64,000 nucleotides of DNA from Mesomycoplasma dispar (GTDB lineage Bacteria > Bacillota_I > Bacilli_A > Mycoplasmatales > Metamycoplasmataceae): contig NZ_CP007229.1 of the NCBI RefSeq assembly GCF_000941075.1, positions 186,001 through 250,000 of the forward strand. Reading direction: 5' to 3'. This document shows positions 32,149 through 43,058 of this stretch, in pieces. The position numbers and the translations under genes were made by a program. Numbering within the stretch: position 1 is the stretch's first letter; each line of letters starts with the position of its first letter. Under the pieces are notes generated by a model, which was not told the origin of the DNA, made no database searches, and worked only from the letters and a program-made list of their open reading frames with translations.

Positions 32149-32937
32149 ATGAAAAAATTTAATACCGAATTTTTAGAAAAAATTAAGGAAAGTTTTAAAG
32201 TTTATCTTCACAAAGGTTCTTCAAGATCAAATGAAAAAATAAGAATTATTCACAGTTTTGTTGCTAATTCAATTTCAAAAGAATTAGGAGAAAATTTTAA
32301 AGTATATTCGCTAGGCGTAAGTAAGGAAGGTAAATTTGAAAAAGAAATTAAAATTGTCGGACGTTATTATGATAAAAAAGTAGACATTGGAATTGAATAT
32401 AAAAATCAGGCAATTGCTGGAATTGGTATCAAGTTTGTTGTTCAAAATTATTTACAAAATTCAATTAACTATTTTGAAAATATGCTTGGTGAAACTGCAA
32501 ATATTCGCAGTGAAAAAGGGAAATTATATTTCCAAATCTTAATTATTTTTGAACAAATTCCCTACTTTTCTAAAAACAAGATAAGCAGAAAGTGAGAAAA
32601 AATAAGTTACAAAAATTTTTCTAAATATGCCAAACTTTCTGCCGATGATCAAATAAGTTTTAGGCATATACCAGATAAAATTTTAATAGTTGTTGTCAAT
32701 TTTTCCTGTATAAACCTAAAAAATAATTCCGAACATAATGACATAGAACAAATTTTTAATTTTGAAGACTACCAAACAATCAGTAATTTTCATTTGGATA
32801 ATTGTTTAGAACCACTTGAATATTCTAATGTTCTAGAACCGATAAAGAATGAAATTAAAAATTCAGTAATAATAAATGATTACGATGATTTTATCGAACG
32901 AATTAGTTATTTAATAAAAGGTAATATTAAAAATTAA
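32149..32937 (+). CDS. Probable type II restriction endonuclease
   Basis: 262 residues. Placed directly after the methylase (TAA then ATG), the usual arrangement of a restriction pair. Residues around KVDIGIEYKNQ and AGIGIKFVVQNYLQNS resemble the core of PD-(D/E)xK-type nucleases, followed by YFENMLGETANIR. Which acidic residues are catalytic is unclear. UGA at 32593 is Trp. No specific family name is claimed. Confidence 0.72.
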
Positions 32938-33509
32938 AATAGTGATTAAATTTTCTGTCACTTATTAAGTTAGCTTCCCACTCTAGAGTTGTAATTTTTT
33001 AAGAATTTATAAAAGGGAAAATGGGGTTTAAATGTTAATTCAGAGCCTTTCGAGAAAATAAAACGTGCAAAAAACTAATTCATAAAATGAAAAAAAGAAA
33101 AAAATTGAGACACACTTTCTATGTTATTTCTCAATTTTTTCTATTTGTTTAGTCGATAAATTCCACATTTTTTTGATTTAAACTTTTAGAAATTAAGGAT
33201 CTATTTATAATTTTGTGTTTTGAAATTTACAACATTTTTAAACATAACTTCTAATGTATATAATTTTACATTATTTGATCAATTAAGGAAAATATTTTCT
33301 AATTGTTTTTTAATTATGTGTGAATTTCTTACCTGCCTTTGTCATTTTTCGGATGCGTTTTGGAGCATTAAGAGTTATTTTTAAAAGTAATTTACACTTT
33401 GAATTCGGCTTTTTGTTTTTGTATTTTCCTATTTCCAGATCTTTTATCTTACTTTTTTTTACTATAATTCATTATAAGATGGTTCAAAAAATATAATTGG
33501 AGTTGATTT
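32938..33509. other. Intergenic region with terminator and a short minus-strand remnant
   Basis: A 12-bp hairpin (33099-33110 with 33129-33140, AAAAAATTGAGA/TCTCAATTTTTT) can end the restriction operon. On the minus strand 33489 to 33310 is open without ATG and ends KRIRKMTKAGKKFTHN; it looks like a coding leftover of unknown origin. TATAAT at 33473-33478 may be the promoter of the M26 protease gene that starts at 33510. Confidence 0.5.
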
Positions 33510-33575
33510 ATGTCTTTAAATTTTTATAAATTTGCAAATAACCAAAAAAAAAAAAAAAAAGGCTATAAATAGTGT
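33510..33575 (+). pseudogene. 5' fragment of the M26 protease lipoprotein gene
   Basis: ATG (33510) with TTGGAG upstream encodes MSLNFYKFANNQ and then a run of lysines. The A17 run (33544-33560) leaves the frame wrong: translation ends at TAG (33570-33572). With 16 or 19 A the frame would join AINSVTFLLLTPLFIISSC, the signal peptide and lipobox that now lie beyond the IS at 34981. The fragment ends at the IS insertion point. Confidence 0.8.
33544..33560. repeat. A17 homopolymer inside the M26 protease coding start
   Basis: Seventeen A residues directly after codon 11 of the lipoprotein gene. Slippage by one base decides whether the signal peptide is read. A classic contingency-locus position. 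Confidence 0.85.
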
Positions 33576-34979
33576 TAAGTTAGTATAGGAAAATGAGACA
33601 CATCATTATTTTTAATTATTTTTAAAACAAATTTTTATTATTTTTTATTCTCCAAAATTGTGAAAATTTTTTTGAGCACCAAATTGTTCAAAATGAGAAT
33701 TTGGACTCAAATATGAAAGGCAACTTTGCACTCTAGTTTTATTGTATCATTTAACAAATGAGCTGATTTTTTGATGGGCATCTTCAAGGTTTTCAAAAAT
33801 TTTACCCTCAACATTCAAGTATTCTCTTTGTAAAATAGCATAAAAGTATTCAATCGGGCGGTTTGCAAGCGCGTTTCCTTTTGGCGACATTGATTGTTGA
33901 ATGTTGTTTTCTTTTAAAAATTGAGCAAATCGGTGGTTAGCATATTCAACTCCATGATCTGAATGGAAAAATTTAGGTGTAATTTTGTGTTTTTTGATTG
34001 TTTCTTTTACTAATTTTATTGTTTCTTCTGAAAATCTAGTCTTGGAAATTGAAAAATTTAGCAAATAATTAGATTTTGTTTCAATTATTGAATGCAAAAA
34101 ATAAAAATCATCGCCAATTCTTATAAATTTAATATCAGCAAATCATTTTTCACCAAAATTTTTAGATTCAAATTGTCCTTTGATATGATCTTCGGCTCAA
34201 ATCCGCGAAAATTTAGCTTCTTTTGGCGCATTTTTACCTTGTTTTTTGTAAGCAATCGATTTTATCCCTAAATGTTCATAGTGTTTTTGAAAAACATATG
34301 TGCTTATATTATTTCCTTGATTTTTGTATACATTATACAAATTATCTCGACCTTTTACTTTTCTGTTAAAATTAAAACTTTCAAGAATTCAATCAAGTAA
34401 TTCTTTACTGTATACCATTTCTTTTGGTGATTTTTTCACCTTTATTTTGCGATAAATCGATGTGCGATTAACTTTTAAAACGCTGCAAAGTCTTGTTGAA
34501 TTTTCGATTTGATCCTTATCTTTTTCTGCTTCTTGTTTTCGCTTTTTAAGTTCGTCCATTACAATTGCAGGATCAATCCCGTATCTTCTAAGGACGTTTT
34601 CCATTATTTCTTGATAAATTCCGCGGTCATTTTCCGAAAGATCGTTAATTGTGTATTGTTTTTTTGACTTACGTGGTGATTTATTTTTACCACGTGTGCT
34701 AATTAATCCGTTCATACCATAATTATAATACTTTTTTTGTCAGTTTCGAATTAAATTATTCGCATATGTCTGTAAAAAACCCTCTTTTTGCGATTTTTTA
34801 TTAACTGATTTATTTTTATAAATTTCACGAAACTCGTTTGCAAAATGTATAGTCGCACTTTTGAATCCTTGCGATTCAGCGATTTTGATATATTTGATTT
34901 TTTCATTAATTGAAAATTTATTTTGTTTCATAAAAAAACACACCTCTCTTGGTGTGTCTCATTTTTTTCTACTAATTTA
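33576..34979 (-). mobile_element. Full-length IS3-family element inserted in the M26 gene
   Basis: 1404 bp. The ends are imperfect inverted repeats: left TAAGTTAGTATAGGAAAATG, right (inverted) TAAATTAGTAGAAAAAAATG, both continuing into AGACACA. The element is bounded by the 15-bp direct repeat GGCTATAAATAGTGT (33561-33575 and 34980-34994). It carries one intact transposase gene on the minus strand. It is unrelated in its ends to the degenerate copies at 0.2 and 43.1 kb. Confidence 0.9.
33645..34931 (-). CDS. IS3-family (IS1138-like) transposase, intact
   Basis: 428 residues in a single frame once two UGA codons (34740, 34389) and one near the end (33747) are read as Trp. N-terminal helix-turn-helix part (FSINEKIKYIKIAESQGFKS), then an HTH_21-like region and the DDE core: WFADIKFI, FHSDHGVEYANHRF and the Glu in RPIEYFYAIL. 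The ATG at 34931 has GAGAGGTG upstream. Unlike many IS3 members it needs no frameshift. Nothing visible prevents activity. Confidence 0.9.
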
Positions 34980-37900
34980 GGCTATAAATAGTGTCACTTT
35001 TTTACTTTTAACACCGTTATTTATTATTTCTTCTTGTGGTGAAAAAACCGTTGAACAACCAATTCTCGATAATTCCAAGTCTAACTCTAATGATAAAAGG
35101 CAAAAAAACGACCAAAGTCAAAGTCAAAATAATCAAAGTCAAACTGAAGAAAAATCACCAATTAATAGTGCAACTATTTTCGATGATAAAACATTTTTAG
35201 AAAATAAACAGGCTGAAAATGATAGCACTTTTTCAAAAATAAGCGGAACTAAAGTTGAATTCAAGAATATAACTACCGCAAATTTATATCATTTAACTAA
35301 TCAAAATAAATACACAAAATTATTTTCAATTGATCGCCTAGACTCTGAAGTCAAAAATTACAAAATTAAATTACATTCAGAAGATTTACTAAAAAACGTA
35401 TGATTGAATGTAAAAACTGTAAAAGATGAAGGAGATTATTATAAATTTGTTGGTGAATTTAACGATAATTTTATAAATATTCTAAACGATGGGACAGTAA
35501 GTTCCACTTTTGATATTTATATTCCTAAAACAAAAAATGTATCAGGATTAATTACATCATTTCAGCAATTAATTACTGAAATTAGAAAAAATCCATCAGG
35601 CACTTTTAAATTAGCAAACGATATTTCTGCCGAAAATTTTGAATTAAGCAGTAATTCTAACTCATATTTAGAAAATATTTATTTCTTCGGTACTTTAGAA
35701 AGTGATCAAGGTAAAAATTTTACTATTTATGATTTAAAAAAACCACTTTTTGATAATTTAAATAACGCAAAAGTACAAAATCTTCATTTTAAAAATATTA
35801 AAATAAAATCAACAAATTATTCCCAAAATGTGATCGGAACTGTCGCGAACAATTCGATAAATTCAAAAATTAATAACGTTCATCTTTCTGGCGAAATAAG
35901 AGCAGCGAGATTAGTGGGCGGAATCATTGGTTCAATGGATGATAATTCAGTTATTAAAAACTCTAGTTTTCAAGGAAATATTTACTCTTTACAATCTGCA
36001 GGCGGTCTTAGTGGGTCAATACAAAAAAGAAGTTCAATTGAAGATTCATATGCTAATGTAAATATCACATCTAAATTAGTAAATTCTGACAAACTTGGTG
36101 GAATTGTCGCTGAATTAGGAAGTGATTCATCTTTAAAAAACATAGTTATTGAAGGGAATATTTTAAATAATGGCACTGATCAATTCCCAAATTCTGGCGG
36201 ACTAATTGGGTTTATTACAACTAACGGAACCAAAGACTTACCTGATACAGGTGTAGTCCAAAATATTTATGCAAAAATTAAAACTTCTAGAGTTCGGCCA
36301 ATTTTTGGTAATTTTAATAAGAAAAATTTATTTGACTATGAAAAGAAAGTGAATAATATAAACTTTGTTGAGAATTTCAGTGATGAAAGTTTCCCTTGAC
36401 TTAAATTAATTGATGAAAACACTTTTCATCAATTTGCAAAAAAATGAAAATGACTAAATACGAAAAATAATAAGTTAAAAACTTTAAATTTTTCCTATTT
36501 ACACGGATTTCAAGAAAACTTTAGTGTAGCATATTCTAATTTTGCAAAATTGTTACCTTTTTATGATCGTTATACAATTATGAAATATGCTCATAAATTA
36601 GACAGAAATTCTAATTTGTTTAAAAAAAAGTTAATCGGCTACGAATTTTATAATGGTGAGAATTTAATAAAAAATCTTGCACTCGAAAAGTCAAAAATTA
36701 ATAAATTAAAAATTTATTTTGGCGATGGTGAATTTGAAGACTTTAAAATTACCACTTTTAAAGAAAATACTTACGGAATCATAGACTTTTTCTTTGAAAG
36801 TGCTAATTCTGAACTTATTGTTCATCCAAATAGTTTAATATCTGATAAAAAAATCGCATTATTTTCTAATTTAATAACTATTCTAAAAAACACTAATCTC
36901 TTTGATAATAAAATTTATGACACTCAAAATGTTTATGTAATTCCAAATGTGCCGATAAAAGAACAACTTTTTATTGATAATCACGAACAGGAAATCAAAA
37001 ATAATCTTGAAAATATAATCACTTCAATTGCAAATAATATCGATATTTTTGATCTAAACGATAATAAATTCCTAGAAATTTACAAAAAAGATTTAGAAAA
37101 AGAAAAAATGCTATTTATATTGGCCTAAACTATTTGTACCGATGATATTCAATTTCTAATTTTAGAGATAAATTATTATATTCATTAGCAATTTATGGAA
37201 AATCAAGCGATAGTTTGTCATTGTTAAAAGACATAGGAAAATTAGATTTTGCAAACTTAAAAGCTGATAAAACTGCAAATGGTTATCACGAAGTTTTTTC
37301 AAAATATTTAAACCCAAGCTCGCCTGGCAATTTTATTGAATATAATTACAATTTATTTAAACAAAAACAGCAAAATATTGACGATTTTTTCAAATCACTT
37401 ACTAAAGCGTATATCACTAAAATCGATAGTAAATCTGATCAGTTAGTAAATAAACCAATGATCGAAAGATTTAAGCAAGAAGAACAAGCTGATAAACTTT
37501 TACCACTTTTAACTGTAAAAGATGAAAATGCGCTTTGATTTATTCACACTACAAATAGCAACATTTCTGGTGTATTTTCGCGTTATCGGTCTTCAAGTTT
37601 TTCAGATGAAAAAATAAAAGAGCAGATTAAAATATTTGGCGAATCAGCTCAAGATTATTATGATGTTTTATACCGAATTTTAAATCAAAAGTCAAAAAAG
37701 ACTATGCAAAATTATATAGTTGATGTCTATGATGCTTTTGGTGGAAAAAATGATCCAGGTATTAAATCTTACGCTCTCCCAATTAATGCTTGACGTACGC
37801 ACAGAGGTGGACAAAGAGCTTATATGCCAACAGAAAATAGAAAAGCTGTTTATTTTGTTGCATCAGATTTTTTATCATATGCAACTCAACCCATCCTTGT

Positions 37901-38840
37901 TCACGAACATACCCATAATTTTGATGATGATATTTTACTAGACGGATATGGAAAAAGAAGAGGACATAATGCCGAATCTTATGCAACTGGAATGTTTCAG
38001 GCGCCTTCTTATGCTTCATCGGATGAATTAGCGTTTAATTTTATTAAAAAATACAATGGTGATGAAAAAGTTCATAATTCAAGTCCAGAAAGGTTTGCTA
38101 ATTTGGCCGATCTTGAAAATTATTATAAAAATCTTTTTGATCTAATTTATGTTCTTGATTTAGCAGAAGCAAAAGCGATTATTGCTAAAAAATCTACTGA
38201 AAATTACCAAAAACTTGAACTAAGTAAGGATGGTTATGCAAAAAAAGACATTCTGAATAATCTTCAAAATTCTGACTTTAATTCAATTAGTTCGATTAAC
38301 GATCTAGTTGATAGAAATATTGTTGGTTCTGGCGTTGGAGGTAGTTGAAAACGAGAATTTGGTCATAATAATTATATTATGGTAAATCTTTTCAAACCTT
38401 ATTTTGGTCTTCTTGAAAACAAAGAAGGTATTTCTGGTGGACTCAGTTTTAGAAGAACTGCATTTGAATTGCTTGCAGAAAAAGGCTATTATGGCGGAAT
38501 GGTTCCTTATATTTCTGCTAAATCAAACCAAGAAATCAATGTACCCGAAGGAGTTGTCAAGGGTAGTGATAGTCACGTTTTGAGAATGATTTTTGGTGAT
38601 AAATATAAATCATTCAGTGATTTTAAAAAAGATATGTATAAAAAAAGGGAAGAAAAACTTAATAAATTAAAGCCTTTTAGTTTTACCTATAGAAACCAAA
38701 CAAAGCAAATTAACACTTTTGAAGATTTAGAGAAAATATTTATTGAAAATTTTACTAATACAACTGAATTAAGAACCCGAATTCATGTTGCAATTCATAA
38801 AAAAACTGACGAACATAGAGAATCAATTTTTAATTCCTAA
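34980..38840 (+). pseudogene. M26 (ZmpB/IgA1-protease-like) zinc metalloprotease lipoprotein, broken
   Basis: Body of the gene cut off from its start by the IS. The frame from 34981 gives the signal peptide with lipobox IISSC, a Gln/Ser-rich linker (SQSQNNQSQ), about three or four GLUG-type repeats (VGGIIGSMDDNSVIKNSSF, AGGLSGSIQKRSSIEDSYA, LGGIVAELGSDSSLKN, SGGLIGF), and runs to TAA at 37126. A +1/-1 shift at AAAAAA (37103-37108) links it to the second frame, which contains the catalytic HEHTHNFDDD, then 20 residues later the third zinc ligand in HNAESYA, and ends at 38840. Family M26 members cleave IgA or other host proteins in streptococci. Whether any product is made here is doubtful. Confidence 0.82.
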
Positions 38841-39229
38841 CACTAAAAACAACCTAAAAATGGTCTTTTTTTTGAAGTTGATTTTTCTAATAGCAAAAGT
38901 TAGCTTTATTTTTCTTTTCTCATTTTGGAAAAAAAATATGAAAATCATTACAATTTTTCAGTAGAAAATTTAATGTTTTTTGATTAAATCAAGAGAAAAA
39001 CAACAACCAAATTTTGAAAAAAAGACTTCAAGAAATTAGGATGTGGTAAAATTAATAATTATACAGAGCGGGAATCCGCCTGATTTTTTATGTTAATTAA
39101 TCAGTTTGATTTAAACTTTTTTTATATTTAAATCGGAAGTAATTTTTATTTTAATTTGTAAACTTAATTTTAAAGTCTTAAAAATTGCTAATTTGACTTT
39201 AAAATTAAGTTTGGTATAAAAAATACCAG
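38841..39229. other. Intergenic region with a GC-rich mini-hairpin
   Basis: A possible -10 (TAAAAT, 39047-39052) is followed at 39068-39079 by GCGG-GAAT-CCGC and a T-run (39083-39089). In a region otherwise almost free of G and C this stands out. It could be a very short RNA with its own terminator, or the terminator of the minus-strand regulator. No protein gene is visible. Confidence 0.4.
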
Positions 39230-40009
39230 CTAATTTTTAAGCAAATTAATAATTTGCATGATCAAATAAATAAAGGCAATACGTGCTGAAGTGTGATTTT
39301 CTAGAACATCTTCGTTTTTAAAAGTTAAAAGGCTAACTGAAGATTCTTTATATAAATTACTTTCATAATTTGAAGTAAATGAAACAATAGTGCAACTTTT
39401 TGCTTTCATTTTACTAACTAATTCATTAATTACCTGGTGCATTCCAGAGAAACTAAAAAAAATGCAAACACTAGATTCTACTGATTTTTCAACTCATTTT
39501 TCCTGAACTTCAAAATCATAATGATAATCGACATGATATTGTAACTTTGATAAATAATTAGCAAAAATATTGATAGATTCTAAGTTTGAACCTTTGCCAA
39601 AAAGCATTATATGCTTGGTTTTTTTCAAAAGCATCGCTAATTTTATAACAGAATCGTGATTTAGACTGTAAAGATTGGCTAAATTTTTGCTAATGAGAGC
39701 ATGATATGAACTAATAATTTTATTTTTATCAGTAATTTTGTTATCAGACGAGCGTTTTTCTTGGACTTGTAAATAAGAATAATTGCGATCAAGTGCTGGT
39801 AGGAAATCTTTAAGACCCTTAAATCCTAGTTTTTTGCAAAATTTAATCACCGATGCGGTCGAGCAATTAACTTTTTCTGCGATTACTCCTAATTTCAAAG
39901 TCATAATTTTGTCAATATTTGAAAGTAGAAAATCTGCGATTTCTTTATCAATGAAATTATGATTTTGTTTTGAAAGTTGCAACAAATCATTAATCAAATT
40001 CGTATACAT
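39230..40009 (-). CDS. RpiR/MurR-family transcriptional regulator
   Basis: 259 residues. N-terminal helix-turn-helix (LGVIAEKVNCSTASVIKFCKKLGF) and a C-terminal SIS sugar-phosphate-binding domain (HIMLFGKGSNLESINIFANYL, CIFFSFSGMHQVIN). UGA at 39491 is Trp. Divergent from mtlA with only 33 bp between the two ATGs, so it probably senses a sugar phosphate and controls the mannitol operon. On its strand TATAAT ends 8 bp before the ATG and no ribosome-binding site is present, which suggests a leaderless mRNA. Confidence 0.88.
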
Positions 40010-40042
40010 TTTACAAAATTATACCAATATTAAGGAGATTTT
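40010..40042. promoter_or_regulatory. 33-bp divergent control region, regulator/mtlA
   Basis: Contains TATAAT (minus strand, for the regulator) and AAGGAG (mtlA ribosome-binding site). The -35 of each gene must lie inside the other gene's start. A regulator bound here would cover both promoters. Confidence 0.6.
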
Positions 40043-41512
40043 ATGGCTAATTTAGTCAAAATTTTTAAAACTAAAATTCAGTCATTTGGCGGACTTTTAG
40101 GGCAAATGATAATGCCAATTATCGGTATTTTTATTGCCTGAGGTCTACTTACTTCCTTTTTTATTCCAACAGGCTGAACACCAAATAAAGAACTTGCAAC
40201 GATGGTTGGAACTGGAATTGTTTATATAATTCCAATTTTAATTTGCTTTCTTGGTGGTTATAAAATCTACAAAATTCGCGGCGGCGCGATTGCTGGGGTT
40301 GTGGCAATCGCCGCAGTTGCTGCTGGACAATCAGAAATTTTTATAAAAATTACTGGTAATTCTGCACCAATGTTAGTCTCAGTTATGCTGTTTGGCCCAA
40401 TATCAGCGCTAATTTTGAAACATAGTGAAAAATTTTGAATTAATAAAATTCCAAGCGGCTATCAAATGTTAGCGAATAATTTCTATCTCGGAATTTTAGG
40501 TTTTTTTCTCCTTTTTCCTACTTATTATTTATCGATTTATCTCATTGGTTATTTTATTAAATCGCTTGGGTTCTTAACCGAAAAAATGGGACAGTGAAAA
40601 TTATATCCTTTGATTGCCTTAATTGTTGAACCAGCAAAAATTCTTTTTCTAAATAATGCAATAAATCACGGTGTTTTTACAACTTTAGGGGCAATTCAAG
40701 TAACTGAAACTGGTAAGTCAATTTTATTTTTATTAGAATCAAATCCTGGACCTGGGCTCGGACTTTTGTTATTTTATTTAATTTTTTCAAAAGATAAAAC
40801 TACAAAAGCACAAGCAACTTCTTCAATTCCGATCCATTTTTTAGGCGGAATTCACGAAGTTTATTTTCCTTTTGCGCTTTTAAGACCAATTTTAATTTTA
40901 GCATTGATTGCTGGTGGGGTTTTTGGAAATGCAATTTTTCAAATTTTCAATGTTGGCGCAGTTGCTCCTGTCTCTCCAGGCTCAATTATTGCCCAATATA
41001 TTCAAGTCGAAAAATCCACAAATTCTCTAGTTGGAATTACAATTGCAATTTTTGGTTCAGCAATAGTTACTTTAATTAGCGGGTGAGCGATTAATTTTGT
41101 AACGAAATTATTAAATAAAAATAAGACAGAAAAAGGAAATCTTGACTTTAGTCAAGCAAAAGAAATAATTGAAAATGAGAAAATGCAAGTAAAAAATACT
41201 CAAAAATTATCTTGAAAAAAAATAATTTTTGCCTGTGATGCTGGGATGGGTTCTTCAGTAATGGCCGCTTCGATTTTAAGGAAAATTTTAAAAGAAAATG
41301 ATATTTTGGATATTGAAATTTCCAATTTAGCAATTGCCGATCTAAGTGGTGATGAGGAAATTATTATTACAATTCAAAGTTTAGAAGACCGCGTTAGATC
41401 GAAAAATTCAACAGCAAAAATTATCGCTCTGAATCAATTTTTGGATAAAAAATCTTACGAAAATATAGCACTAGAAATTAAAAAAATACAAGAAAATAAG
41501 GATAGTTTCTAA
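40043..41512 (+). CDS. mtlA: PTS mannitol transporter subunit IICB
   Basis: 489 residues. IIC part of about 360 residues with [19 protein letters not shown], the substrate motif [10 protein letters not shown], and several spans; the IIB part carries the phospho-cysteine in [15 protein letters not shown] (about 396-410). Imports mannitol as mannitol 1-phosphate. IIA is a separate gene (mtlF) in the same operon. The stop overlaps the mtlD start (TAATG). Confidence 0.94.
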
Positions 41513-42600
41513 TGAAAGTTGTTCATTTTGGCGCTGGAAATATCGGACGCGGATTGATTGCAAAACTATATCAAGAAAACCAGTTTGAAATTATTTTGGT
41601 TGATGTAAACCAAAAATTAATTGATGAACTCAACGAAAAAGGTTTTTATTATGTGATTAATTTTGAAAATAGTGAAAAATATCAGATAAAAAATTATTTT
41701 GCAATTAACTTAAATGATGAGAAAAATTTATTAAAACATTTAGAAAGTGCCGATCTGATTTCGACTTCAATTGGCGCTAAAAATTTAATTTATTTAGCGC
41801 CAATTTTTGCAAAACTAGCAAAAATTGAGCAAAAAAATAAGCAAATTATTTGTTTTGAAAACGGGTTTCGAGTTAGTTCTGACTTTAAAAAGAGTCTTCA
41901 AAATTGTAAATTTTGACAATTTGTTGATACAACAATTGACCAAATTGCCCCAAATTCAAACAATTTAAACGTTTATACTGAAACATATTCAGAAATTATT
42001 CTTGAGAAAAAAAAGCAAAAAATCAAACTAAAGGGAGTAAAATATTTAGAAAATTTGGACTATTTTATTCTCCGAAAGTTATTTTTTGTAAACGCTTTAC
42101 ACTCAGGAATCGCCTATTTAGCCTATATTTTAAAGTATAATTTCATTCATGAAGCTTTAAATTCTCCAGTAATTCAAAAATATGTTAGCCAACTAAAAAC
42201 TGTTTTAATTAAAGTAATTTTATTCAAAAATCCGTTAATTAAGAAAGAAGAACTGGATTTTTACTTTGAAAAAATAGTTAAAAGATTTAAAAATCCAATT
42301 TTGCAAGACTCAGTTATACGTGTTGCCCGAAATCCGATCACTAAATTAGGTAAAAGTGAAAGATTTGATTTGTTATTAAAATGTGCAAAAAGTGCAAAAT
42401 TGAAACTTGAAGAATTAGAAATTATTTATAAAACTTTTGCAAACATTCTAAATTTTGACTCAAAACAAGACAATCAAGCACTGAAAATGCAAGAAAAGCT
42501 TGTAAAAAATCCTGAAAAATTCCTAAAAAGTCAGACAAATCTAGAAGATTCTGAAGTCCAAAAAGTACTTAATTTCTACTATAATCAAAAGAGAGACTAG
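41512..42600 (+). CDS. mtlD: Mannitol-1-phosphate 5-dehydrogenase
   Basis: 362 residues. Oxidises mannitol 1-phosphate to fructose 6-phosphate with NAD. N-terminal Rossmann motif VVHFGAGNIGRGLIA; IICFENGFR and ALHSGIAYLAYI are in family positions; VIRVARNPITKLGKSERF carries the C-terminal signature. UGA at 41914 is Trp. Confidence 0.94.
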
Positions 42601-42603
42601 AAA

Positions 42604-43032
42604 ATGAATTTAAAACTAGAAAATATCCACTTAAATCAAATTATTAATTCAAAAAAAGAAGCGTTTCAGAGACTAATTGAAATTTTTCAGAAAAAAAATT
42701 GTTGCAAGTATCAATATTTACAATCAATGGAAAAACGTGATTTAGAATCTTCAGTTGCTCTTGGAAACTATCTTGCGCTTGCACACGGAAATTATGAAGG
42801 TAATGATTTAATTTTTCAAAACTGTATTGAAATTATTCATCTAAAAAATACACTTGACTGGGATGGACAACCAGTCAGATTTATTATTGGACTTGCTGTA
42901 AAAAACACAGAACAAATTGATTATATCCAAAAAATTGGTCTTGCTTTTATTGAAATTGAAAAAGTGGAAGAAATTTTAAATGACCCAAATTTAAACAAGG
43001 AAAAAGTTTTTAACTGAATAAATAATAGCTAA
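42604..43032 (+). CDS. mtlF: PTS mannitol subunit IIA
   Basis: 142 residues. The phosphorylated histidine lies in NYLALAHGNYEG (usual IAIPHG), a deviation from the common Pro-His pair. Ends FNWINNS after a UGA Trp. Lies 3 bp after mtlD; the operon terminator that follows is split by an IS. Confidence 0.92.
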
Positions 43033-43058
43033 AAATTCAAATTTAGCTATGAATTTAA

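Noticed and set aside
32149-32937. Second methylase subunit
   Set aside because: No SAM-binding or NPPY/DPPY motif; size and position fit a nuclease better.
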